NCBI RefSeq assembly: GCF_003047105.1
Contig: NZ_CP028475.1
Coordinates: 806,001-870,000 of the forward strand
Source of the DNA: Celeribacter baekdonensis
Lineage (GTDB): Bacteria > Pseudomonadota > Alphaproteobacteria > Rhodobacterales > Rhodobacteraceae
Direction: 5' to 3'
Length of the DNA: 64,000 nucleotides
The stretch's first letter is position 1, and each line of letters starts with the position of its first letter. The notes beneath the pieces are model-generated. The model did not search any database. It saw nothing but the letters and a program-made list of their open reading frames with translations, and was not told the DNA's origin. This document shows positions 55,762 through 62,004 of this stretch, piece by piece. The position numbers and the translations under genes are program-made.

Positions 55762-56333
55762 GCCCACCCTGTTGTGATGATTTCGACAGATGACGGACCA
55801 GCGTATGATTTCATTTCAAACCCCGCGCTGGTTTTGAATGACAGAATATCTCCGTTTTCAATGCTGAACGATCGACCACCAGTGCCCCCGTCCTTTTGAA
55901 TCACCAGATTTGCGGCTCCTGTATCAACACGCCGAATGAGGATTTCATAGCGATTTGCATCGTATGGAATGTTCACAATAGACCCACCCACAATAGTGGT
56001 TTTTTGAAAATCAATATTGTTAGGAACACTTTCACGCGTGTTGATTGTCGCCGCGCCAAGAGTGAGGCGGCTGTCTTTGATGTCGCCCCGGCCAAAACCG
56101 AGTTTTACGGTCAGCGCGGTTACATCTTCGTTGATGATTTCAACAAGCTGAAAGCCGTTCTCAGTGTTGTATGTTAGGCCCGCTTCAAAGTCTGTGCGCG
56201 GTTGGTTGTCAAAAGACACCTTGAACGGTGCCGACGCTTCAAGTGCTGTCAGAAAATCAGACATGCGCGCAATTTGGAGCGAACCACCTGCCGGGACAGT
56301 GTAAGTGCGTGTTGCATATGTTGGAGCTGCCAT
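55758..56333 (-). CDS. 191-residue prophage virion protein, beta-rich
   Basis: Starts MAAPTYATRTYTVPAGGSLQ, and is rich in beta-forming residues with no membrane helix. It contains a VGGSIVNIPYDANRYEILIR block. The place between small membrane proteins and the Gly-rich spike suggests a vertex base (penton-like) protein, but I recognise no family. GGGGG precedes ATG 56333. Confidence 0.6.
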   Translation of the reverse strand: MAAPTYATRTYTVPAGGSLQIARMSDFLTALEASAPFKVSFDNQPRTDFEAGLTYNTENGFQLVEIINEDVTALTVKLGFGRGDIKDSRLTLGAATINTRESVPNNIDFQKTTIVGGSIVNIPYDANRYEILIRRVDTGAANLVIQKDGGTGGRSFSIENGDILSFKTSAGFEMKSYAGPSSVEIITTGWA

Positions 56334-56334
56334 C

Positions 56335-56691
56335 TTATTTCCCCCAGATTTGCGACACGGCATAGGCGATTGCCGCCGCTGGAATGCCAATTTTGATGAT
56401 TTGCGAGGACAGTTGTCCCTCTTCGGTTTTGAGCGCCTCAAGCTGGGCAGTCATGGCCCCGGCCAGAGTGTCACCAACCATTTGTGCGGCGCTATCGCTC
56501 GAATAGATCGCATTTGCGGCCAGATCGCGCATTTCCTGAAGCGCTTCGATCCCCATTTCAAAAGCCTCGTCGGCAACCATATGAACTGACACATCCCCGC
56601 CACCTGACACACCGATTGCGCCGTTGTCTCCGGCAACTCGGTTGTCAGACGTGCTTTGACTTGTCGCTGTGCTGCTTTTGGAACTGCTCAC
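56335..56691 (-). CDS. 118-residue prophage protein with C-terminal membrane helix
   Basis: A Ser/Thr-rich N terminus, a helical middle (EMGIEALQEMRDLAANAIYS) and a C-terminal hydrophobic helix (IIKIGIPAAAIAYAVSQIWG). Its ATG overlaps the stop of the upstream gene. It is probably a virion membrane protein; no family is recognised. Confidence 0.7.
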   Translation of the reverse strand: MSSSKSSTATSQSTSDNRVAGDNGAIGVSGGGDVSVHMVADEAFEMGIEALQEMRDLAANAIYSSDSAAQMVGDTLAGAMTAQLEALKTEEGQLSSQIIKIGIPAAAIAYAVSQIWGK

Positions 56692-57101
56692 AGTGTCACC
56701 TCCATCACATATTTGCGCCGTGCGCCGTGCTGCCGCTCAAGTTTGCGCATCAGCCCTTCCCGCTCGGTCCAAGCCAGCACAGAGCGCGCCCCAGAGGCGC
56801 GGGCGAAGTCAACAAAGGCGGTTGTGATAGCCGCCGTTACATCGGACTTCGTCGGCCCCTTCACAGCCGCCGCGTTGATCACAAAAGTGACGCCATCCGG
56901 CTCCTTAAGAACCGACCAAATGAGTGTCCCAACGCGCCGACCCTCCTCATGGATTTCCCACAGTTGAAAGCGCCCGATCGACACCGCGTCACGGTAGATT
57001 TTCAAATCGCGTTCGGTCACGTCTGCGATGCGGCGGAGATCGTCCGCCGCATCCTCTGACCACCGCCCGAGAGTGAATGTCACTTTTTCCAAATCAGCCA
57101 C
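56688..57101 (-). CDS. GNAT-like 137-residue prophage protein
   Basis: Starts at GTG with GGGGG 8 bases upstream and reads VADLEKVTFTLGRWSED. The middle RVGTLIWSVLKEPDGVTFVINAA and C-terminal GARSVLAWTEREGLMRKLER resemble the beta4-beta5 and tail of GNAT acetyltransferases, but the acetyl-CoA loop is not clear, so it may be a non-catalytic GNAT fold. A longer upstream start overlaps two small frames and is unlikely. Confidence 0.6.
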   Translation of the reverse strand: MADLEKVTFTLGRWSEDAADDLRRIADVTERDLKIYRDAVSIGRFQLWEIHEEGRRVGTLIWSVLKEPDGVTFVINAAAVKGPTKSDVTAAITTAFVDFARASGARSVLAWTEREGLMRKLERQHGARRKYVMEVTL

Positions 57102-57169
57102 GCTGTGACCCCCAAAAGAGCGAAAGGGAAAACCTGTTGCCAAAGCGTCTTGTCTGCCGATTTGAACAT
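57080..57169 (-). CDS. 29-residue membrane peptide, or C-terminal part of a frameshifted protein
   Basis: MFKSADKTLWQQVFPFALLG followed by VTAWLIWKK is a clear single membrane helix with a basic end. AGGGG lies 5 bases before the ATG. The same frame stays open and coding-like for 17 codons upstream of the ATG without a start codon, which suggests it is entered by frameshift from the frame at 57276. Confidence 0.55.
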   Translation of the reverse strand: MFKSADKTLWQQVFPFALLGVTAWLIWKK

Positions 57170-57276
57170 AAAGGCCCCTGTTGAAGTTGTGCCCCGGATG
57201 ACCCGGAAGCCTGAGACGGTCCCGCCGAAAGCTGTAGGCCGGGGATGCCCCCCGCTGCCGCTGCTTCACCTGCCAT
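57094..57276 (-). CDS. small prophage frame with strong RBS, C-terminal half doubtful
   Basis: MAGEAAAAGGIPGLQLSAGP follows the best ribosome-binding site in the block (AGGGGGG). After about 20 codons the composition changes to rare codons (TTA, AGA, AGG), while the -1 frame becomes coding-like and ends in a membrane helix. Either the product is a short protein, or translation or sequence shifts frame near 57220. Confidence 0.5.
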   Translation of the reverse strand: MAGEAAAAGGIPGLQLSAGPSQASGSSGAQLQQGPLCSNRQTRRFGNRFSLSLFWGSQRG

Positions 57277-57286
57277 TTCGCCCCCC

Positions 57287-57697
57287 TTACTTTTTGGCCA
57301 AGTAGTAGATCGCAGCGCCGATCACGCCAAAAATAGCGATGGTGCGCACGTCAAACCCCGCGACCTGCTTGCCCGCCGAAACCTGCGTGTATTGAGGCGT
57401 GTCATCCTGTGCGCCCATGGACCCCAGAACCGCGCTTGCAAGGCCAGAAAGCGCCGATGCAAAGCCCGTGGTGCCATCCATTTGTGTGGTATTCACACCC
57501 GCCGCCGCCAGCGCGTCCACATACTCGCCAGAGGTTCCGACAATCGGAACGCCAGACGAATAGCCGGGACCGCTTGACGACGAACCGAAAAGCCAATCAG
57601 TCACCGAAAAGCCGCTGTTTGCGGTCCCGTATGAAAGATTTCGTGATGGGCCTGCGCTTGAAACAGACGGTACAGAGTCACCAAATGTAAGAGCCAT
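57287..57697 (-). CDS. 136-residue prophage protein with C-terminal membrane helix
   Basis: A low-complexity Ser/Gly/Thr-rich chain (GYGTANSGFSVTDWLFGSSS-like N-terminal region) and a C-terminal helix (TIAIFGVIGAAIYYLAKK). AAGGGGG lies before ATG. It sits directly after the capsid gene, in the place of virion membrane proteins in PM2-like elements. No sequence family is recognised. Confidence 0.75.
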   Translation of the reverse strand: MALTFGDSVPSVSSAGPSRNLSYGTANSGFSVTDWLFGSSSSGPGYSSGVPIVGTSGEYVDALAAAGVNTTQMDGTTGFASALSGLASAVLGSMGAQDDTPQYTQVSAGKQVAGFDVRTIAIFGVIGAAIYYLAKK

Positions 57698-57720
57698 ATT
57701 TGCCCCCTTTCAAAATTGAG

Positions 57721-57741
57721 GCCGCGCCAGATCGGCGCGGC
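57721..57741 (-). promoter_or_regulatory. hairpin directly after the capsid cistron
   Basis: GCCGCGCC-GATCT-GGCGCGGC, a perfect 8-bp GC stem 7 bases after the capsid stop codon. The following bases (CTCAATTTTG) are a poor T-run, so it could be a partial terminator or a 3' end that protects capsid mRNA. Confidence 0.7.
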
Positions 57742-57747
57742 GATTGA

Positions 57748-58554
57748 TCAGGCCCCGCGAATGCTCTCGGCGTAGATCGAGAAATTCCCGGTCGTGGCAA
57801 AATCGAGTTTGAGGCGGAAGTCAGAAACGGCCATCGGCAAAGTTTCGGAAATGCGGTTTTCCTCGGTGAAATCGATATGCGTCAGACCAGCTTGCGGGAC
57901 ACGCTTGGAATAGCGCGCATTGGCTTCGCGGGTGGCCTTGTCACCGTCCATCACCTTGCGGTTATCCACGTTCACCTCGGCAACGCCGATTTGATCCGTG
58001 GTGACATGCAGCGCGCCAAGTGCATATGCACCGCGCGGAATATCCGCGATTTCGGCCTCACCGATCACACCTTGGTTGTGGACAAACTTTTGAATGCGCA
58101 AATGCGGCCCAAAAGGCGTTCCCGCCGACTGCTTGGCATAGACGTTAAGGCTGTTGACGGTCACGCCTTCGGCAATGTCCATTTCAAGCGCGAAAGAGGC
58201 CATGCCGCCCGCCGTGCCGTAAGAGGTTTGATCCTCGCCGCCCGGCGTACGCATCCAAGGCCGCGAGAGGAACAAAGGCAACACGCCAGCGGTCAATTCG
58301 ATGCCGTAGAACTTGTTCAGCTTGACCAGATCGCCCGCGTCAATCTGAATGCGGGTGTCACCGTTCACGATCAGACGGATTTCTTCGAGATAGTCGCCCC
58401 ATTTGGAAATCGGTACATCAGCGGGAGAACCTGCCATTTGAACATTCATACGAATGTTGAACATGTGATAGGTGAGGCCAAGCGGAAGCTGGACAGATGC
58501 GGTTTGACCCGCGCCGATGCCAAGCGGTGTCGGCATTTTTTTGTTGGTGCGCAT
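57748..58554 (-). CDS. major capsid protein, PM2 P2-like (double jelly roll)
   Basis: A 268-residue protein, almost the same length as PM2 P2. Shared features are the early VQLPLGLTYHMFNIRM strand, a small-domain loop with LFLSRPWMRTPGG, the link EAEIADIPRGAYALGALHV and the late SDFRLKLDFATTGNFSIYAE strand. These match my memory of P2 in order and spacing; an alignment was not run. ATG 58554 is chosen because AAGGGGG precedes it and the longer frame overlaps the small gene upstream. Confidence 0.85.
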   Translation of the reverse strand: MRTNKKMPTPLGIGAGQTASVQLPLGLTYHMFNIRMNVQMAGSPADVPISKWGDYLEEIRLIVNGDTRIQIDAGDLVKLNKFYGIELTAGVLPLFLSRPWMRTPGGEDQTSYGTAGGMASFALEMDIAEGVTVNSLNVYAKQSAGTPFGPHLRIQKFVHNQGVIGEAEIADIPRGAYALGALHVTTDQIGVAEVNVDNRKVMDGDKATREANARYSKRVPQAGLTHIDFTEENRISETLPMAVSDFRLKLDFATTGNFSIYAESIRGA

Positions 58555-58567
58555 GTCAGCGGCCCCC

Positions 58568-58690
58568 TTAGTTGAAGCCGTTGCGAGCGGTTTTGACAAT
58601 TTCGATGTCAGAAAGCTGCGCCATGACAAAGCCCGCCAGCATGACGGACGTGGTGACGATTGCCACCAATTTAAGATCGGTCTTTTTCAT
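58568..58690 (-). CDS. 40-residue membrane protein
   Basis: MKKTDLKLVAIVTTSVMLAG followed by a polar tail. A positive start plus one hydrophobic helix indicates a small virion membrane protein or a signal-anchor peptide. The ATG overlaps the stop of the 38-residue gene (ATGA), and 13 bases separate it from the capsid start. Confidence 0.75.
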   Translation of the reverse strand: MKKTDLKLVAIVTTSVMLAGFVMAQLSDIEIVKTARNGFN

Positions 58691-58806
58691 CAGGCCATAA
58701 CCCCGTTTTTAGTTTGCGGGGCGCTCATAAATTGGCGTGTCAAATAGAAGACGATTAGGCCAGAAATGACCGAAGCGGCGACCGTATGAGTGAGAGAATT
58801 TGCCAA
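58690..58806 (-). CDS. 38-residue membrane protein with TTG start
   Basis: Reads ANSLTHTVAASVISGLIVFY after the TTG, with one membrane helix, then a polar tail. AGGGG lies 9 bases before the TTG, but that site is locked in the 3' arm of the hairpin at 58813-58841. The stop is coupled to the next ATG. Other starts are possible only within the helix. Confidence 0.65.
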   Translation of the reverse strand: MANSLTHTVAASVISGLIVFYLTRQFMSAPQTKNGVMA

Positions 58807-58812
58807 GAGAAA

Positions 58813-58841
58813 GGCCCCTGTTTCAGTTGAGAACAGGAGCC
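58813..58841 (-). promoter_or_regulatory. 10-bp hairpin before the capsid cluster
   Basis: On the minus strand GGCTCCTGTT pairs with AACAGGGGCC (one G-T pair) around a short loop, followed by TTTCTCTT. It covers the ribosome-binding site of the 38-residue gene. It can act as a weak terminator after the ATPase gene or as a translation gate; together with the hairpin at 57721 it brackets the capsid segment. Confidence 0.75.
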
Positions 58842-58913
58842 TTATTAGGGACGAATATTTTGGGTGTTAAACCTAGCCCTATTACCTAGGGATAAGGCCG
58901 TGCTTTTTTTGGC

Positions 58914-59588
58914 TTAGGCCCTCTTTTTCTTGGCGCTCGGCGCGCGGTTCGAGTTGGCCGCAAACGTCACCTTACCCTTACTTACTAGGCCGTTTTTTTC
59001 ATGCAGATAGTGCAGATTTTCCCTAGGTAGGTCATTAGGATTACATCCAATCTCTGCCGCCGCCGCTGTCTTGTCTCGCGGCCCCTTTTGGCGGAAAACA
59101 ACTGTCTCAGTGCAATTTCCACGAAACCGGGTTTCAACCTCGGCCAAACGCTGAGACACGCCTATGACTTCGATCCCATAATGGCGACCGCGAGAACAAA
59201 TCTCAGCAAAGTTTCGGCAATTGCGCGCGCCGCCTGATACCGGAAAAGCCGTATTCATTTCTTCAACCACAAGCGTTAAATTGCGCCCCGGTTTTCCGTC
59301 CTTAAACGGCTTCTGAACCCGCAGCAGGAAGGCGCTCAATCTGTCAAGCGCTTCCATTTCGGCCCCCATGCTGGGGCGATATGACACCCGGAAGCCAAGC
59401 CAGTTTCGGGCGATTTCGCGTTGAACGTCAATAAAGCGAGAAACGGCTTTCGCGTTCTCATACTCGGCCAAAGGATCGAACATAACCACGCGCTTTAGCT
59501 GGGCGATACGTTGCTTTGTGTAGGCGGATTTCCCAGAGCCAGACGCACCCCAGACCCCTACCCGGCCCGCGTTGCTTTTGGAACTCAT
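58914..59588 (-). CDS. P9/A32-type genome-packaging ATPase
   Basis: A 224-residue ATPase of the FtsK/HerA class. Walker A GASGSGKS is at residues 14-21, the region MFDPLAEYENAK follows the first helix, and Walker B LTLVVEEMN is at about 104-112; an arginine-finger candidate lies in GRHYGIEVIGVSQRLAEVE. This enzyme pumps DNA into the membrane-containing capsid. ATG 59588 overlaps the previous stop (ATGA). The basic tail ends APSAKKKRA. Confidence 0.85.
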   Translation of the reverse strand: MSSKSNAGRVGVWGASGSGKSAYTKQRIAQLKRVVMFDPLAEYENAKAVSRFIDVQREIARNWLGFRVSYRPSMGAEMEALDRLSAFLLRVQKPFKDGKPGRNLTLVVEEMNTAFPVSGGARNCRNFAEICSRGRHYGIEVIGVSQRLAEVETRFRGNCTETVVFRQKGPRDKTAAAAEIGCNPNDLPRENLHYLHEKNGLVSKGKVTFAANSNRAPSAKKKRA

Positions 59589-60166
59589 GCGGCCTCCTCC
59601 GCATCCATCCAATCAACAGGCCCCGGCGCGGCGTTTTTGTTTGCCGCCTCTGGCTCGGCCTCTCGGCGTGTTTTGAACTGCGGTTCGGTTTGTTTATTGA
59701 CTGGCCGCATAGCCTCAATTTTGGCGCGGCGGCGCTCGATCAGGATTGCGCGCACAGCCCCGGCTTGCAGGATCATAAATGGCAACATGCGGGCAATGGC
59801 TCCGAATGTGTCATTTGTCGAAAGCAACAGGCTTGGAAAGTGCATTTCGATCAGATCATAAGCCGCATCTGCGGCTTCATCTGAGGCGGGCTTTTTTTCC
59901 GATGTGATTGCCAGCGGTTTCAGGTCTGGCAACATCATTGCAGGGAGGTTGAAAGAGGTTTCCCAAAGCGCATAAAACGCCTCTCGGCTCATACGATCCG
60001 GCGCGCCTTCGATCTGAGAGGCCATGTCCTCGGCTTCTTCGGCGGTGTAAACGCCATTTGCCCCGTGATCGTCTTCGATTTCATCGACAATCAAATTTGC
60101 CATGTGTGCGGCTTCTGGGTGGATTTCGATTTCTCCGCTTTCGCCGTTCTCAAAGCCCGTATTCAT
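59585..60166 (-). CDS. 193-residue prophage protein, function unknown
   Basis: An acidic N-terminal half (EIEIHPEAAHMANLIVDEIE) and a hydrophobic patch near residues 125-145 (ARMLPFMILQAGAVRAILIE), then a charged tail. It overlaps neighbours on both sides by a few bases. The place just before the ATPase gene suggests a role in packaging or assembly, but I do not recognise a family. Confidence 0.65.
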   Translation of the reverse strand: MNTGFENGESGEIEIHPEAAHMANLIVDEIEDDHGANGVYTAEEAEDMASQIEGAPDRMSREAFYALWETSFNLPAMMLPDLKPLAITSEKKPASDEAADAAYDLIEMHFPSLLLSTNDTFGAIARMLPFMILQAGAVRAILIERRRAKIEAMRPVNKQTEPQFKTRREAEPEAANKNAAPGPVDWMDAEEAA

Positions 60167-60515
60167 TCAACATTCCCCCGCTCTTTTTCGGCTCGTTCGG
60201 CGCGCCATTTTCGTTGGCGCTCGGCGCGCGGTTTTCATTGGCCGGGACCATGGCGGGCTTAGATACCTTGGTAGGTTGAATTTCGCCCGCTTTAACTAGG
60301 TAACTGCGCCGCATGTCGCGACTGGCAACGCCACCCCACCGAAAATGTGCATTGCACGGCGTGGCCGTGTCGCCCTGCGGATAATAGCAGTTGTAAATTG
60401 CCATACCCGTCTTGCTCGCGGTGATCTGGACCTTTTGGCCGCATGAAAAACACTTGCATGTGCCCAAAACCGTTCCCGGTTCTAATTCGAATTGTCGTTT
60501 AAGAGGCGTTGCCAT
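60150..60515 (-). CDS. 121-residue prophage zinc-ribbon-like protein
   Basis: Contains CKCFSCGQKVQ followed by a second cluster (NCYYPQGDTATPCNAH), a likely zinc site, then a low-complexity tail with ANENRAPSANENGAPNEPKK repeats. The start at 60515 is inside the end of the preceding gene. The product may bind DNA in replication or transcription control; the family is unknown. Confidence 0.65.
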   Translation of the reverse strand: MATPLKRQFELEPGTVLGTCKCFSCGQKVQITASKTGMAIYNCYYPQGDTATPCNAHFRWGGVASRDMRRSYLVKAGEIQPTKVSKPAMVPANENRAPSANENGAPNEPKKSGGMLNEYGL

Positions 60516-60681
60516 GATCGCCCCCTTTCGCGAGTTCATCGACACGCGCCGAGAGGTCCACAAGGAACCCCGTCACATCGTCCACCAAATCGCCCGCCAT
60601 TTTGGCGCGCTCAAATAGTGGCGCGGCCTTCGCATCAGCGGCGCGCGCCCTAAGCATCTTTGCCCGGTCCTTGAAGTTCAT
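60499..60681 (-). CDS. 60-residue helical prophage protein, first gene of the late operon
   Basis: Reads MNFKDRAKMLRARAADAKAA and is charged and helical (coiled-coil-like, FLVDLSARVDELAKGG). TAGGAAAA precedes the ATG. No family is recognised. It opens the long operon that runs to the holin. Confidence 0.6.
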   Translation of the reverse strand: MNFKDRAKMLRARAADAKAAPLFERAKMAGDLVDDVTGFLVDLSARVDELAKGGDHGNAS

Positions 60682-60747
60682 TTTCAGATTTTCCTATTTA
60701 GAATTTTCACCCCCAAAATCGCTAATCTCGCAACCTTAGGTAGCTAA

Positions 60748-60775
60748 TTTATAATCATTCTAAATTGTGTGTGAA
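60748..60775 (-). promoter_or_regulatory. candidate late promoter
   Basis: Minus strand TTCACA (60770-60775) and TATAAA (60748-60753) with a 16-bp spacer, 67 bp before the 60-residue gene. The sequence CCTTAGGTAG just downstream (60734-60743) is one of several related motifs in this part of the prophage and could be an operator. Confidence 0.5.
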
Positions 60776-60786
60776 TCCCATAAATC

Positions 60787-60832
60787 AAAAAACGCCTCAG
60801 AAGGCCGCTACAGGCGCTCTAAGGCGTTTTGG
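60787..60832 (-). terminator. terminator of the prophage early operon
   Basis: Minus strand AAAACGCCT pairs with AGGCGTTTT around a 24-base loop that may fold further, then T6. It lies about 200 bp after the winged-helix gene and just before the late promoter. Confidence 0.65.
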
Positions 60833-61029
60833 CTACATACACTCACAAATCAATCCAATCGCTCCACAGCCCCCGATTTTTGGGGTTTCCTGTGCTCTCT
60901 ACCCTGCCCCTCCGGTGCCGATCGCATATTGATCCCCCTACCCCGCGCTCATGTTCTCAGGCGTTCACCCCCCGTTTTAGTTCTGTTCACCTGCGCACCG
61001 ATCCACGGCCACAGGCTCACCCCAAGGCG

Positions 61030-61626
61030 CTACCACATCCGCACCATGCTCCATTTCAGAGCAAATGCGCCGCGCCTCCCCCTCACTTCGCCGTAGGTGG
61101 CGTTCCTCGGCTTCGTGGCTCGATCATAGAGCCAGCTTGTCAATTGCGCCTCAGACATATCAGCCCGCACTTTATCCCCATCGGGGCGACTAGCCCCGGC
61201 CTTATTCCCTGTTCTTATTGTTCTTTCTGTTGCGGCCCCATTTTTTGGGGTGGTAGTTTCCGTCTTTTGGGGTGGTTGTTGTTCTTTTTTGGGGTGGTTG
61301 TTTTGTTCATATCCAGACCATGCCGGAAGCCCGAAGCCGTAAACAGTTGCGCTTCCATGTCCTCCGTTTTCGTAAGCGATTGCCACAATCAACCCGGCAT
61401 CCCGCAGTGCCTTTAGGTGCTTGTCCATTGTGTTTTTGCTTGCTCCGGTCAATTCCCGGAGAATTTTCTTGCCGGGTCGAGCTTGACCTGTGTCGTAGTT
61501 TCTAAACGATAAAAGGGCCGTTAGAACTGAGATTGAATAACCTTTAAACCCATGTCTGCGCGCCTCCTGAATTACAGCCCGTTCGTACTTCCTGCCATAT
61601 GGCTTTTTTGCTCCATCACTGCGCAT
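61030..61626 (-). CDS. winged-helix protein, candidate replication initiator or regulator
   Basis: A 198-residue protein with a helix-turn-helix at about residues 30-80 (SISVLTALLSFRNYDTGQAR, LRELTGASKNTMDKHLKAL) of the HTH_36 type used by phage replication proteins, a low-complexity linker (HPKKEQQPPQKTETTTPKN) and a charged C-terminal helical part. PM2 itself uses a rolling-circle HUH protein; no HUH or tyrosine motif is visible here. It may bind the origin in the next 350 bp. Confidence 0.65.
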   Translation of the reverse strand: MRSDGAKKPYGRKYERAVIQEARRHGFKGYSISVLTALLSFRNYDTGQARPGKKILRELTGASKNTMDKHLKALRDAGLIVAIAYENGGHGSATVYGFGLPAWSGYEQNNHPKKEQQPPQKTETTTPKNGAATERTIRTGNKAGASRPDGDKVRADMSEAQLTSWLYDRATKPRNATYGEVRGRRGAFALKWSMVRMW

Positions 61627-61834
61627 TGCGGATAGCCTCCGCTATTTCATCGCACATAAAGCACATTGGTAGCGCGCCAATCGTTCCGTCCCCTTCCATT
61701 GCCTTGATATGGTTGTAGACAACGACTTTGCCGCGTTTCAGAAAGCGCGCGATCTGCGGGGCCTTGATGCCTTTTGCATAGCCGATGCGGATCACATCGC
61801 GCTCAAATTCTGTAATGAACTTGCCTTTAGCCAT
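61616..61834 (-). CDS. 72-residue helix-turn-helix regulator
   Basis: Reads MAKGKFITEFERDVIRIGYA, then GIKAPQIARFLKRGKVVVYN, a compact helix-turn-helix like those in resolvases or small phage regulators. It is the first gene of the early operon and overlaps the next gene by 11 bp. Likely the switch protein. An AAAGAAAA site precedes the ATG; TATAAA at 61862-61867 may be its -10 box. Confidence 0.7.
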   Translation of the reverse strand: MAKGKFITEFERDVIRIGYAKGIKAPQIARFLKRGKVVVYNHIKAMEGDGTIGALPMCFMCDEIAEAIRNAQ

Positions 61835-61979
61835 TTTTCTTTGCGTTAGGGTCTAATCGGGTTTATAACCAGAATCACTGTGTTGCAGGCTTGACCGCTT
61901 GCTAATCCCTCGGGAGCGCCAATCTCCTGCCCTTGGTTGATCATAGGGCTTCGGCTAGTAGGCGTCAGCTTTTTACCTT

Positions 61980-62004
61980 AACCCCCTGCCCCGCAGGGGG
62001 TTTT
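61980..62004 (+). terminator. orphan plus-strand terminator at the prophage right end
   Basis: AACCCCCTGC and GCAGGGGGTT pair around CCC, then TTTTAG. No plus-strand gene lies upstream in the prophage, so it hints at an antisense or small RNA facing the early operon. It might also insulate host genes from phage transcription. Confidence 0.7.

Larger units (their letters stand above)
60682..61029. other. about 350-bp control region of the prophage
   Basis: No coding frame is convincing. It contains the candidate late promoter (60748-60775), the early-operon terminator (60787-60832), and about 200 bp with strong C-rich runs on the plus strand. It is the largest gap inside the element and the best place to look for the replication origin. 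Confidence 0.6.

Noticed and set aside
58914..59588. Filamentous-phage Zot-type assembly ATPase instead of a packaging ATPase
   Set aside because: Zot proteins have a membrane helix and occur with filamentous coat genes. Here there is no such helix, and the neighbour is a double jelly-roll-like capsid protein.
61860..61985. tRNA gene as attachment target at the prophage right end
   Set aside because: I tried to fold this stretch; no acceptor stem, anticodon arm or T-loop signature is present.
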